Assembly (NCBI GenBank): GCA_029339505.1
Contig: JAQISU010000210.1
Coordinates: 14,201,001 to 14,265,000 of the forward strand
Reading direction: 5' to 3'
Length of the DNA stretch: 64,000 nt
Source: Unio delphinus
Lineage: Eukaryota; Mollusca; Bivalvia; Unionida; Unionidae
Part shown: positions 10,806 through 20,017 of the stretch, piece by piece
Layout of the letters: every line of letters starts with the position of its first letter
How positions within the stretch are numbered: the stretch's first letter is position 1
Program-made: the position numbers and the translations under genes
Notes under the pieces: model-generated
What the model saw: the letters and a program-made list of their open reading frames with translations, nothing else
Database searches by the model: none
Told to the model about the DNA's origin: nothing

Positions 10806-12206
10806 ATGTTCAAAAAGTCACATGATCCGGCGTTTGATATAGACGCCCCAGTTGGCAAGGATGATTCTGTACGCGATTATCAATATTACGCCTATCATGC
10901 AATAGACCCAGATAGTCGATCGCGAATTGAACTTCAAGTTCATGACACCAGTAAATATTTTTTGCCTTGTGAAGCGTTTATCGAAGTAGAAGGAAAACTT
11001 GTAACAGCTGCTGGAGCACCGTATCCAGCTGGTACTCAAGTCGGTTTTGTCAATAATGGTATTATGGCGTTATTTGAGAGTGCAAGATACCTCATTGATG
11101 GAAAAGAAATCGAGTCGATAGATCGCGATGTTGATGTGGCTAAAACAATAATCGGGTTAGCGAGATATTCTGTTGATTATACAAGATCAGCAGGACCTTC
11201 TATGATGTTTGCAAAGGATGTTAAAAATACCGCTGTAGGAATTCAATTTGTTGTAAGACGACCAAAAAAAGTCAGTGCTGCTAATGATGATGCTGATGTC
11301 GAGGCTGTAGTTATAAACAACGACGTTAATTTCAATCTAGGAGCCGCAACACGTATTTCAATGTTGCAAGGGGCGCATAAATCATTTTCATGCGCGATTC
11401 CACTGCATCATATATTTGGATTCTGTAGAAACGTCCGAAAAGTTATCTACGGGGCGAAGCATACAGTAGCGCTTGTACGAAAGGGTGATGATAATGACGC
11501 AATTTGGAGGATTCCAGCAGACAATGCAAATCCCAATGCTGATGCCGGTAAAGTTATTTTAACAAAAATATCATTGTGGATGCCAGTGTTGACTCCATCA
11601 ATCACTGCAGAAGGACGATTACTATCATTTATGGACCAAGGAGGAAAGTCCTTGTTAAGTTGGTTAACCGTGAGTACAGATGTTAAGCAATCAAGTCTCA
11701 ACGGGTTATTCACGTGGAATCTAGCATCAAAACAAGGTGTTGCTGCTCCACGTCATATATTTGTAGCGTTACAGGATAACACACGAGTTGGCGATCAACG
11801 TTTCAGTCATATGATATTTGATCCATTAGGTGTTAAAGACGTCTCACTGAGAATAAACGGCCAGCAAGAACCATCCGAAGATGTGCAACTTGATTACACA
11901 GAAAATCATATTGCTCGCGTGTATCATAGATTGCTGTCGTTCATGGCACGCGATCAAAATGTCGATACTGGTCTACAAATAGCACAATTAGATTTTAAGA
12001 ATCTATATCCGATCTATTACTTTTCGCTGGAACATCTCGATTTAACGAGACAGTCTGTCGTTGATATACACTTTAGAGCTAATGTGCTTCGTGGTGCTAT
12101 TGATAATTATAGAGCGGTTGCTGTCATTCTCAGCGACAAATCAATGCTACTCGAAGGTGTCGGAGGAAGAATGAGAGTGGTAGATGCGCCAGTGGAAAAC
12201 ATGTAA
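10806..12206 (+). CDS. E1 major capsid protein, double jelly-roll type
   Basis: A 466-residue protein with the features of Polinton/adintovirus hexon-like capsid proteins. It has an N-terminal strand-rich segment (SRIELQVHDTSKYFLPCEAF) followed by VGFVNNGIMALFESARYLIDG, as in the first jelly roll. The second half is highly conserved: RINGQQEPSEDVQLDY, then YPIYYFSLEHLDL, and a terminal AVAVILSDKSMLLEG. The frame is fully open. It shares the ends and most core blocks with the E2 and E3 copies, while the loop around residues 140-180 differs strongly, as expected for a surface-exposed capsid loop. AATAAA lies just before the ATG. Confidence 0.85.
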   Translation: MFKKSHDPAFDIDAPVGKDDSVRDYQYYAYHAIDPDSRSRIELQVHDTSKYFLPCEAFIEVEGKLVTAAGAPYPAGTQVGFVNNGIMALFESARYLIDGKEIESIDRDVDVAKTIIGLARYSVDYTRSAGPSMMFAKDVKNTAVGIQFVVRRPKKVSAANDDADVEAVVINNDVNFNLGAATRISMLQGAHKSFSCAIPLHHIFGFCRNVRKVIYGAKHTVALVRKGDDNDAIWRIPADNANPNADAGKVILTKISLWMPVLTPSITAEGRLLSFMDQGGKSLLSWLTVSTDVKQSSLNGLFTWNLASKQGVAAPRHIFVALQDNTRVGDQRFSHMIFDPLGVKDVSLRINGQQEPSEDVQLDYTENHIARVYHRLLSFMARDQNVDTGLQIAQLDFKNLYPIYYFSLEHLDLTRQSVVDIHFRANVLRGAIDNYRAVAVILSDKSMLLEGVGGRMRVVDAPVENM

Positions 12207-12244
12207 TTGAAAACCTCGATTTAGAATTAATCTGTTATTGTATA

Positions 12245-12706
12245 ATGTCGTATAGTAATATCAATGTGTCGTTGACACCTGGTCAATTAAAAAAATTGCA
12301 ATCCAAATCAGCTAAGCAATGTGGAACCACAATCAGGCTGAAACCCAATCAAATGACTGGCGGGGGGAATAAATTATCGCTTACAACTCGTCAAGTAAAA
12401 CATTTCAGTGATGCACTTGTAGCAAAAAAGGGTGTTCAGATTACTATTTCTGCTGCTGCTATCAAAAACATGGAAAAAACAGGCGGTATATTCCCGTTGC
12501 TAGCTGCGATTCCAGCGTTGATTGCGGCAGCAGCCCCAGCGGTGGCTAAAGCGGCAGCGTTAGGGGCTGTTGGTACCGCGGCAGGAATGGCATTAAAGAA
12601 AGCAACGGGGAAGGGTTATAAAAAAAGTGGAAAGGGTCTAAGACTACCAGGAACCCCGTATTCGTGGTACAGCGGAAAAGGTCTAAGACTAGGACCGGTT
12701 TACTAG
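12245..12706 (+). CDS. E1 hydrophobic membrane-active virion protein
   Basis: A 153-residue protein. The N-terminal part has SLTPGQLKKLQSKSAKQCGTTI and a second similar unit (SLTTRQVKHF..GVQITIS). A long Ala/Ile hydrophobic stretch (IPALIAAAAPAVAKAAAL, about 85-120) follows, and the end has GKGLRLPGTPYSWYS-type repeats. The arrangement matches a protein family regularly found in Polintons and adintoviruses next to the capsid and protease genes. It is thought to be pVI/pX-like and membrane-active. The gene ends 5 bp before the protease ATG. Confidence 0.7.
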   Translation: MSYSNINVSLTPGQLKKLQSKSAKQCGTTIRLKPNQMTGGGNKLSLTTRQVKHFSDALVAKKGVQITISAAAIKNMEKTGGIFPLLAAIPALIAAAAPAVAKAAALGAVGTAAGMALKKATGKGYKKSGKGLRLPGTPYSWYSGKGLRLGPVY

Positions 12707-12711
12707 TGCCT

Positions 12712-13149
12712 ATGTCCAATTTTGATTTAATTGATGCTGCTAAAAAACTCGCCATAAAAAACTTCAGAGGTGTTTTTATAAAGGATCAATTACCGACACA
12801 ACCCAACAGCGTTGAAACCGGTATCATTAATCTCGATAACAGCACCGGACCTGGTACTCACTGGGTTGCATACGCTATTGATCCACGTGGGATTGTCTAT
12901 TTTGATTCATATGGATTAGCACCGCCGAAGGAATTCATGCGTTATATAAAAACTTTTCCAATGAAGACTTGGTATTCTACGCTACCAACACAACAAATGA
13001 ATGATCCACCAATATGCGGCAGCGAAGTATTAAATATTCTTGACGCTATTTCTAACTCCTTGGGTAACCCAAGGGGAAAACCACCTCATGTTGTCGTGAA
13101 TGAATACACCAGCAATCGCTTTTTAGAGAGAGAAAGAGTTTTACAATAA
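12712..13149 (+). CDS. E1 adenain-type cysteine protease
   Basis: A 145-residue maturation protease that would cleave capsid precursors. The catalytic residues are recognisable: His50 in GTHWVAYAID, Asp65 in YFDSYG, a Gln near 94-95 and Cys102 in PPICGSEVL. This is the His-Asp/Glu-Gln-Cys order of the C5/C48 (adenain/Ulp1) families, in a minimal form shorter than adenovirus adenain (about 200 residues). The start MSNFDL is conserved in all copies. An ATG at 12664 lies in frame inside the preceding gene and is less likely. The fibre-like gene follows after 1 bp. Confidence 0.85.
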   Translation: MSNFDLIDAAKKLAIKNFRGVFIKDQLPTQPNSVETGIINLDNSTGPGTHWVAYAIDPRGIVYFDSYGLAPPKEFMRYIKTFPMKTWYSTLPTQQMNDPPICGSEVLNILDAISNSLGNPRGKPPHVVVNEYTSNRFLERERVLQ

Positions 13150-13150
13150 T

Positions 13151-14614
13151 ATGATTGATATTTGGGGAAGACCTCTGAAACCTAAACCCGATGGCGTTGC
13201 AACCTGTGATTCTAACAAAGATATAAAAAAACTAATCGAAGATGAAATCGCTGAGACGTTAAATTTAACAGATGTTGATCCCAATGAAATAGTTGTATTT
13301 CAAGATCGTCAGTGTAAATTAAAAAGCAGTAATGTGTGGTTGAATGATATTTTGGTTAAACAACAAAACGCAATCGAAAATACTATCGCGTTATTTTCCG
13401 ATCAGGGTAAATTGAAAACTAGTGATGTGTCGTTGGATGATATTTTGGTTAAACAACAAAACGCCGCTGAAAACTCTATTGCGCTGTATTCCAGCAGCGG
13501 ACGACTTAAACCAGGCGCACTTGTGTCTACGATCACCGACGCAATTGCCGCCCAAGACAGCATGATTGCCACCCGCGGCCGTGAGCTGGATGATCATATA
13601 CGAGGTTATATAAATTTTCGCAAAAATGTCATTCATAAATTCTTAGGAATCCCGCTTGTGGTTGGCATGACTCTCGCTGAAATCAAAAACTTTCTATCGC
13701 TATTCTTTTTTAACAAGGATGCGGAGAGGATGATGAATGAAAATGAAATCAAGGCAAATTATCTTGATATTTACAATGTTATTTCTAAACTAATAGAAAA
13801 TCTTGAAAGAGTGCAAAAACCCACTAACCACGTCGTTGTTAAGTTTTTTGGAACCCCGCTTGTGGCTGGCATGACTCTCGCTGAAATCAACGAGTTTATC
13901 GGCAAGCATACTCATAATGCCTACGTCGCTAATAATTTCTTTGGTGTCCCGGTTACATCTACAATGACTCTCAAAGATATTAATATGTTTATGGTGAGAC
14001 AAACAACACTTAATACCATCGTTGATAAATTTTTAGGGAGAACACCTGTCTCTGAAACCACATCGTTGACAGGCCCGACAATCGCTGAAATTAAAAGCGC
14101 GTTTGACGAACAAAAACGCATCAGCGAAATAGCTAAAAATTTCTTTGAGGGCTATGAAAGTTACAATATCACGACGACATATTCTGAACTTAACAGGTAT
14201 TATGGCTTACAAAAAAGTTTGGAATTTGAATTCCTTTTGATTTCATTTTTTAAACGCCGCGATGGAACGATGATGAAATATACCAAAATCAATAAAACCT
14301 ATCTCGACGTTTACGACGATATTCTTAAACTAAAAGAAACCTCTGAAAGGGTAAAGCATGGGATCTTTGATTGGGTAAAAGAATCTAATGCTAAATTGAA
14401 GGTCAATATCAAGAAGTGGCCCCATGGTATCTACAGGATGACGTTAATCTCTAACAAGCAATTTGATATCATCGTAAGCGGTAAAACCTACTTTGGTGGC
14501 ACCGTAACAGTAATTATCGGAGGTGAAGAAGAATTTGAGATTGTCGCGGTTGATAACACCGTTAGATCAAAAATAACCTGGTGCTTAGAATGCGTATGCG
14601 AAGTAAATAACTAA
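13151..14614 (+). CDS. E1 fibre-like protein, expanded repeat version
   Basis: A 487-residue protein placed where a fibre or host-attachment protein would be expected. It starts MIDIWGRPLKPK, a segment conserved in every copy that could anchor it to the virion. Two copies of a 31-residue unit (KLKSSNVWLNDILVKQQNA...) follow. A middle region unique to E1 has four related units (FLGIPLVVGMTLAEI and similar). The C-terminal beta-rich domain (GIYRMTLISNKQFDI...) is shared with E2 and E3. Conserved ends with a variable-length middle are typical of trimeric fibre shafts. The assignment is inference; no named domain is recognised. Confidence 0.6.
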   Translation: MIDIWGRPLKPKPDGVATCDSNKDIKKLIEDEIAETLNLTDVDPNEIVVFQDRQCKLKSSNVWLNDILVKQQNAIENTIALFSDQGKLKTSDVSLDDILVKQQNAAENSIALYSSSGRLKPGALVSTITDAIAAQDSMIATRGRELDDHIRGYINFRKNVIHKFLGIPLVVGMTLAEIKNFLSLFFFNKDAERMMNENEIKANYLDIYNVISKLIENLERVQKPTNHVVVKFFGTPLVAGMTLAEINEFIGKHTHNAYVANNFFGVPVTSTMTLKDINMFMVRQTTLNTIVDKFLGRTPVSETTSLTGPTIAEIKSAFDEQKRISEIAKNFFEGYESYNITTTYSELNRYYGLQKSLEFEFLLISFFKRRDGTMMKYTKINKTYLDVYDDILKLKETSERVKHGIFDWVKESNAKLKVNIKKWPHGIYRMTLISNKQFDIIVSGKTYFGGTVTVIIGGEEEFEIVAVDNTVRSKITWCLECVCEVNN

Positions 14615-14673
14615 ATTGAAAGGAAAATCCTTTAGATTTCACAATTGAAAACGCTAGCGGATTTAAAATAAAA

Positions 14674-15219
14674 ATGATTTCATCAACGCAATGTCGCTAT
14701 TATCAGGTCAGAGAATTTCAAAATAGACTCAAAACCCTCGCCGAGGAGTATCAAATAAACATAAAAAAATACCGACGAAGAATCACTGCGATTGATATTA
14801 CTAGGTACTCGGTGTCAAGCGTTCTCGCTGCTGCCGGAATAATACTAGCATCTGTTACAATGATTGCCCCGGTCGTAGTTCCAATTTGCATTTCTGCGGT
14901 GGCTACAATCGCGGGTATATCAACCGGGATAACAAAAAAAATATCATCATGCATCCAGAGTAAACTGCAAGATTACTTAATTCAATTTCATATTGTATCA
15001 ACCGCGTACTCGCAATTATCCTCGATGATATCGTCGTCACTCGATAATACAAATATATTAGATAGTGAGTTCTCAGCGATGCTCAGTATTTTTGATTCCG
15101 CGATATCAAAATTAGAGAGACAACAACATTATAGCAACGATGACAACACCGATGGAATTAGAAAACACGAACCCAAAAACCAGAATGATATCAATAACAT
15201 CAACGATATCAGAATCTGA
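14674..15219 (+). CDS. E1 two-helix membrane protein
   Basis: A 181-residue protein. A charged N-terminal helix (about 1-45, YQVREFQNRLKTLAEEY, KKYRRRI) precedes two adjacent hydrophobic segments (about 47-90, VSSVLAAAGIILASV and APVVVPICISAVATIAGI). A helical, Ser/Asn-rich tail follows. The layout is of a small viral membrane or membrane-remodelling protein, and similar two-helix proteins occur in Polinton-like elements. Its 3' end lies in a local tandem duplication (15062-15372). Confidence 0.65.
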   Translation: MISSTQCRYYQVREFQNRLKTLAEEYQINIKKYRRRITAIDITRYSVSSVLAAAGIILASVTMIAPVVVPICISAVATIAGISTGITKKISSCIQSKLQDYLIQFHIVSTAYSQLSSMISSSLDNTNILDSEFSAMLSIFDSAISKLERQQHYSNDDNTDGIRKHEPKNQNDINNINDIRI

Positions 15220-15372
15220 GTTCTCAGTGATGGTCAGTATTTTTGATTCCACGATGTCAAAATTAGAGAGACAACAACAGTATAGCAACTATGACAACAC
15301 CGATAGAATTACTTCAACGAATAGTAGAAAATACAAACCCAGTACAAACAAGTATGATATCAATAACATCTA
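15062..15372 (+). repeat. Tandem duplication of about 155 bp at the membrane-protein/penton-like junction
   Basis: The segment from about 15062 to 15215, starting at TGAGTTCTCAGCGATG, is repeated at about 15216-15372 with roughly 10-15% divergence. It duplicates the overlap region between the membrane protein and the penton-like gene, so the first copy ends the membrane protein and the second leads into the penton-like frame. E2 and E3 have one copy. Confidence 0.75.
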
Positions 15373-16415
15373 CGAAACCCGAGTTTAGTGTAAATTTTCC
15401 TAGCCCAGTCCCCGTGAAGGAGATAGCGCTAGCAAAACTACGAGTACATCACAGTTGGCCTAATATCAGATCAAAATCATTTGGTGGTCAACAACCGAAT
15501 AATTCCTTGGGTTTTCGCGAATAAGAATAAAGAAGACGGGACTCCAGACTGGAACGTCGTTTCAATACCAACCCTATCATATCAAATTGAACAAATCAAT
15601 AATGAATTCGCGCGTAGAATAAAATCGATTACTGGAAAAGAATCAAAAATCGCTATAACGGTTCATGAACCGACACTATCATCCGCAATTGAAATAAGCA
15701 CAGAAGGATACATCGTAGATATCTATCAGAGTTCTATTAGAACCGTACTAGGATGGCCTGAATTACCACCCGGGGGAAAAACCGTTGATATACCTGAACC
15801 ACAAAAAACTGATTATATCACAGAGAGGATAAAACCTGATAATCCAATAAAAAATTATAAAGAATACAAGGAATTGATAGTTTTCACTGTAGTGAAAAAG
15901 TACAACAACCCAATATATCACGCAACTCGACAAGATATCATCGATGAAAATTTCACAGCAATGAATAATGATTTTTCACTGTTGTTAATATCTCTTAAAT
16001 CTGGCTCTCTCACCCGAGATGAATTTATCAGCGTCGTAGAAACATGCAATAAAATCATCGACGATATGGAAAAATTTAATTTACGAATTATTCAAGTTAT
16101 ATTAGGTGACAGTAATCCTATAACGAGAACAGAATTTGTGACAGTATATAATATACGCGAAGAAGACATTCCAACATTTAAACTACCAGGATATAACGTA
16201 CCAGAACTAAAAAAAATACTCAGTGATGCTATCGATGTTGGTTTCAAAATAATTCATGATGCATGGAAAAAAACAGCATCATCGGAAATAAAAACCCTTA
16301 AACACAATAATGACCCAGACGGTGGCGGCAGACATATCGCTCCTTTCAACGTGAATATTTCATCGGTGATTGCAATCAATTTAGTATGCGATGCTATAGA
16401 AGGAAGCTATCAAAT
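15291..16415 (+). pseudogene. E1 penton-like minor capsid protein, N-terminal part
   Basis: The frame starts MTTPIELLQRIVENTN and matches the intact 444-residue E2 protein. An extra G near 15510 shifts the frame within the NNSL segment. The second frame is then open to the E2 insertion point at 16415. Insertion of E2 cut the gene in the SYQI segment. The open frame beyond this (to 16551) reads into the E2 TIR and is not native. The C-terminal part resumes on the far side of E2. Confidence 0.85.
16128..16415 (+). repeat. Left copy of the approximately 290-bp duplication flanking E2
   Basis: This stretch of E1's penton-like gene is repeated at 32662-32949 on the other side of E2 with one difference noticed (GCT versus ACT, near 16229). 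The right copy continues into the native gene. It therefore looks like a very long target duplication, far longer than the 5-6 bp usual for Polinton integrases. Confidence 0.85.
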
Positions 16416-16624
16416 AGCAGCAGAGAGAGTGAACAGACTTTCTCTAATTGGGGTATATTTTAAGCAAAAATATTCTAAGTCTCCATTTGCCAAACTGAGA
16501 CTTAACAATTTTAGAGTTCTGTTTGTCAAACGGAGCCTTCCTCAAGGGTAAAAAAAAAGACGCCATTTAGTTGACGTTCACCTCCTCGGCTGCTAATGCG
16601 CTAACTAAATATTTGATCAAGTCC
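16416..16624 (+). repeat. E2 left TIR (209 bp)
   Basis: It begins AGCAGCAGAGAGAGTGAA and is matched inverted at 32455-32661; one mismatch was found (TTC versus CTC, near 16518). Its inner boundary is immediately next to the penton-like stop codon. The outer 179 bp (16416-16594) is itself bounded by inverted copies of the terminal motif, AGCAGCAGAG at the outside and CTCGGCTGCT at the inside. Two internal near-palindromes lie at about 16478-16502 and 16515-16538. Confidence 0.95.
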
Positions 16625-17959
16625 TTAAGATTTCACAAACAAACTAATTTGTAAAACCTCACCTCGTAAATCAATCAGATTATTAGATTGGTCAGTGAGT
16701 TTGAAATTAATTCTCGTTAACAAATTATTATGACATCGCATATAGACTAGATTAGTTGGGTCTTCAATAATTAGAAATCCTGGAGGAGCCGTTGGTGCAA
16801 ATGAGTATAAAATATATCCTTGCTGAGCTTGATTTGATTGTTCGAGATTTATTTGATAATTTCCTTCGATAACGTCACATACTAAATTGAGCGCAATCAC
16901 CGTTGAAATATTCACATTGTTCGGAGCAATATGTCTACCGCCGCCTTCTGGATCATTATTATATTTCAGAATATTTGCTGGGGGATTCTTTGATTTTTTC
17001 CAATTATCGTGGATTCTTTTAAACCCAATATTAATAGCATCGTCAAGTTGTTTCTTTAGTTTATCCGGGTTATATCCAGGGATTTTAAAATCTTTAATCT
17101 CCGTTTTATTAATCTTATATAGATCCGCAAACTTATCCTGTAAGATCTCTTCATTTAATACTTCTTGAATAATTTTCGAGTGAAATATTTTCATATCGTC
17201 GATGATTTTATTACCCGTTTCTACGACGTTGATAAATTCATCCTTGGTGAGAGAGCCGGATTTAATAGATATTAGCAGTCGTGAAAAATCATTATTCATT
17301 ACTGTGAAATTTCCGTTAATGAGAGGAACATAAATTGATTCAAAAATTTCTTTATTCAAGAATTTATTAGGAGCATAATCTTGATAATTTTTGACTTCAT
17401 TGACGGGTTTTATTTTGTTGGTGATATAATCGGATTTCTTAGGTTCGGGTGGAAAATCCTTCAAATTTTCTCGCGAGTTATCCGGTGGTAATTCAGGCCA
17501 TCCTAACACTGATCTTATAGAACTCTGATAAATATCTACAACGTATCCTTCTGTATTTATCTCGATAGCGGATGATAATGTTGGTTCGTGAACTGTTATA
17601 GCGATTTTTGATTCTTTTCCGGTGAGAGATTTTATTCTGCGTTGAAATTCAGCATTGATCTGTTCGATTTGATATGACCCAGTTGGTATAGAAACAACCT
17701 GCCAATCTGGTGTTCCGTCTTCATGATTCTTGTTTGCAAATACCAAGGAATTATTCGGTTGTTGACCACCAAATGCTTTCGATCTAATATTAGGCCAGCT
17801 ATGATATACTCGTAGTTTTGCTAGTGCGATCTCGCTCACGGGAACGGGGTTTGGAAAATTCACACTAAATTCGGGATGTGTTGAGGTTACTGATATCGTG
17901 CTTGTTTTCACTGGTGTTGTATTTGTTACTATTTGTTGAAGTAGTTCTTGCGACAACAT
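16625..17959 (-). CDS. E2 penton-like minor capsid protein
   Basis: A 444-residue protein, complete. The N-terminal half (PEFSVNFPNPVPVSEIALAK, the HSWPNIRSK segment, VSIPTGSYQIEQIN, SSIRSVLGWP) and the C-terminal domain (NLVCDVIEGNYQ, ILYSFAPTAPPGFLI, LTDQSNNLIDLRGE, then LQISLFVKS) match the pattern of a protein widespread in animal Polinton/adintovirus elements. That protein is regarded as the penton or vertex-associated minor capsid protein. The middle (about 150-330) is variable between copies. The 5' end overlaps the membrane-protein gene by 95 bp in another frame. The stop codon abuts the TIR. Confidence 0.75.
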   Translation of the reverse strand: MLSQELLQQIVTNTTPVKTSTISVTSTHPEFSVNFPNPVPVSEIALAKLRVYHSWPNIRSKAFGGQQPNNSLVFANKNHEDGTPDWQVVSIPTGSYQIEQINAEFQRRIKSLTGKESKIAITVHEPTLSSAIEINTEGYVVDIYQSSIRSVLGWPELPPDNSRENLKDFPPEPKKSDYITNKIKPVNEVKNYQDYAPNKFLNKEIFESIYVPLINGNFTVMNNDFSRLLISIKSGSLTKDEFINVVETGNKIIDDMKIFHSKIIQEVLNEEILQDKFADLYKINKTEIKDFKIPGYNPDKLKKQLDDAINIGFKRIHDNWKKSKNPPANILKYNNDPEGGGRHIAPNNVNISTVIALNLVCDVIEGNYQINLEQSNQAQQGYILYSFAPTAPPGFLIIEDPTNLVYMRCHNNLLTRINFKLTDQSNNLIDLRGEVLQISLFVKS

Positions 17960-18422
17960 TATTATTATTATTCTGCTCTAATTTCAGCATTGTTGATTTA
18001 TACAATTGAGCCATAGTTGAAAATTCGCTATCTGATATTGTTGTGTCATCCAACGACGATGATATCAACGAGGATAATTGCGAGTAACCGGCAGATGCAA
18101 TATGATATTTAATTAAATAATCATGTAGTTTACTCTGGCTACACGATGATAGTTTTTTTGTGATCCCGGTTAATATCCCGGCGATTGTAGCTATCGAAGA
18201 AATAACAATTGGTACTACAACCGGAGCAATCATAGTAACCGAAGATAGTATTATTCCAGCAGCAGTGATTACTCCCGACACTGAGTATACGGTGATATCA
18301 ACTGCGGTTATTCTTCTTTGGTATTTTTTTATTTTTATTTGATACTCCTCACAGAGAGAATTGAGTTTAGTTTGAAATTCTCTGACTTGATCATAGCGAT
18401 ACTGATTCGATGATGGAGTCAT
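17865..18422 (-). CDS. E2 two-helix membrane protein
   Basis: A 185-residue protein, complete. It has a basic amphipathic N-terminus (about 1-45), two hydrophobic segments (about 48-90, VSGVITAAGIILSSV and PVVVPIVISSIATIAG) and an Asn/Ser-rich tail. The tail is encoded by DNA that also encodes the penton-like N-terminus in another frame, so its composition may partly reflect the overlap. AAAATAAA directly precedes the ATG. It is a likely membrane-associated virion or exit protein; the function is inferred only from topology. Confidence 0.7.
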   Translation of the reverse strand: MTPSSNQYRYDQVREFQTKLNSLCEEYQIKIKKYQRRITAVDITVYSVSGVITAAGIILSSVTMIAPVVVPIVISSIATIAGILTGITKKLSSCSQSKLHDYLIKYHIASAGYSQLSSLISSSLDDTTISDSEFSTMAQLYKSTMLKLEQNNNNNVVARTTSTNSNKYNTSENKHDISNLNTSRI

Positions 18423-18494
18423 TTTATTTTAAAGGTGCTAGCATTTTCAATTACAAATTACTTTGTAATTTTGAATCGTGAAAGAATTTTTAAA

Positions 18495-19526
18495 TCAATT
18501 TAATTGTTTACTTAAATCCACTACGAATTCTACGTACCACGTTACTGAAACCCTGACTAGATTTCTATCTATGGTATTTATTATCGTGAATTGTTCAGTT
18601 GTATCCTTGTCGATGATCGTTGATACCGTATTATTGACTCCAGATGAACTCGACGATGATATATCAAACTGATTCGGTGATACTATTGTTAATCGATAAA
18701 TACCCTTGACTGCTGCGGTTATGTTTAAGATGTTGTTTGTGGGAGTCCATATAAATGATCCGTGTTGAATCGTGTGTACTACGTTGTTGACGATAGATTT
18801 ATTATGAGGAATTTTTACTTTTTCAACAACGCTTATCATTCTCATTGCATCATCCCTTATTCCATTGTTGAATGTTTTAAGTTCATCGATGGATTTTTTA
18901 ATATCAGGAAGGGTTATTTCAATTTTATCAAATGGGCTCCCAATAAACTTGTCCATGAGGTTTTTACGAAACGTCATAAATAGTTTCGTGTGTTTTTCAT
19001 ATTCAGATTGAAGAGTTGCTAGTTCCAATATAGAATCTTTTATTGTGGTGAGTTTTGGTGTGGTTACTGGTGGATTTCCAAAAAATTCTAGCAGGGGTTT
19101 ATCAATTTTGTCAACTATATTTCTTTGTAATGTAGTAAACTGATCAAATACAATTATATGATCGTCATATTTATCATTAAGCGATTTTAATGAATTCACC
19201 GTGTTATCGTATGTTGCTAATTTATCCGTAATCGTTGAAACAAGTACACCTGGTTTGAGTTTACCCCCATCAGAAAATAACGCGATAGTATCCTCTGCTG
19301 CGTCTCGTTGTTTAACCAAAATATCATTAAGAGAGATATTACTACTTTTCAATTTACCCTGACGATCTTGAAATACAACTATTTCACCAGGATCAACATT
19401 TGCTAGGTTTAATATTTCGGATATTTCATCTTCGATTAGTTTTTTAATATCCTTGTTATCAACGGTTTCAACTCCACTATCAGGTTTTTTCAGCGATGAT
19501 AAAGATCGTCCCCAAATATCAATCAT
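18495..19526 (-). CDS. E2 fibre-like protein
   Basis: A 343-residue protein, complete. It starts MIDIWGRSLSSLKK and has one copy of the 31-residue unit (KLKSSNISLNDILVKQRDA). A long helical region with heptad-like spacing (about 100-240) follows. The conserved beta-rich end contains KGIYRLTIVSP, a Ser tract and STIIDKDTTEQF. It is transcribed with the protease and hydrophobic genes. A fibre or attachment role is inferred from position, conserved ends and a variable shaft. Confidence 0.6.
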   Translation of the reverse strand: MIDIWGRSLSSLKKPDSGVETVDNKDIKKLIEDEISEILNLANVDPGEIVVFQDRQGKLKSSNISLNDILVKQRDAAEDTIALFSDGGKLKPGVLVSTITDKLATYDNTVNSLKSLNDKYDDHIIVFDQFTTLQRNIVDKIDKPLLEFFGNPPVTTPKLTTIKDSILELATLQSEYEKHTKLFMTFRKNLMDKFIGSPFDKIEITLPDIKKSIDELKTFNNGIRDDAMRMISVVEKVKIPHNKSIVNNVVHTIQHGSFIWTPTNNILNITAAVKGIYRLTIVSPNQFDISSSSSSGVNNTVSTIIDKDTTEQFTIINTIDRNLVRVSVTWYVEFVVDLSKQLN

Positions 19527-19607
19527 TATTATAGAAATATTTTCATCGTTTAAATCCGATGGATTTTCAATCTAAAGATTTTTAATCTAAAATTCTTTCA
19601 GAATTTT

Positions 19608-20012
19608 TTAAAGAGATTTGCCGCTAGTATACTCATTTACTACTATATGAGGTGGTTTCGAAAATCTTTTGGATATAGCATCAAGTACGTTTAATACTTC
19701 ATTACCACATATTGGTGGATCAAGCATTGTTTGTGTTGGTAACGTTGAATACCAAGTCTTCATTGGAAAATCTTTTATATAACGCATAAATTCTTTCGGC
19801 GGCGCTAATCCATATGAGTCAAAATAAATAATCCCACGTGGATCAATTGCGTAACAAACCCAGTGAGTTCCAGGTCCGGAGCTGTTATCTAAATTAATAA
19901 TACCGGTTTCAACATCATTTGGTTGTGCCGGTAACTGATCTCTCATAAAAACCCCTCTGAAATTTTTTATTTTTAATTTTTTAGCGGTATCAATTAAATC
20001 AAAATTGGACAT
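19608..20012 (-). CDS. E2 adenain-type cysteine protease
   Basis: A 134-residue capsid-maturation protease with the His (GTHWVCYAID), Asp (YFDSYG) and Cys (PPICGNEVL) catalytic set in the same spacing as E1. It starts at MSNFDL, 5 bp after the hydrophobic-protein stop. It is slightly shorter than the E1 and E3 proteins because it ends EYTSGKSL and lacks the terminal LERERVLQ. Confidence 0.85.
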   Translation of the reverse strand: MSNFDLIDTAKKLKIKNFRGVFMRDQLPAQPNDVETGIINLDNSSGPGTHWVCYAIDPRGIIYFDSYGLAPPKEFMRYIKDFPMKTWYSTLPTQTMLDPPICGNEVLNVLDAISKRFSKPPHIVVNEYTSGKSL

Positions 20013-20017
20013 AGGAA

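Noticed and set aside
16416..16551. C-terminal extension of the E1 penton-like frame
   Set aside because: It is E2 TIR sequence read through; the native C-terminus is beyond E2.
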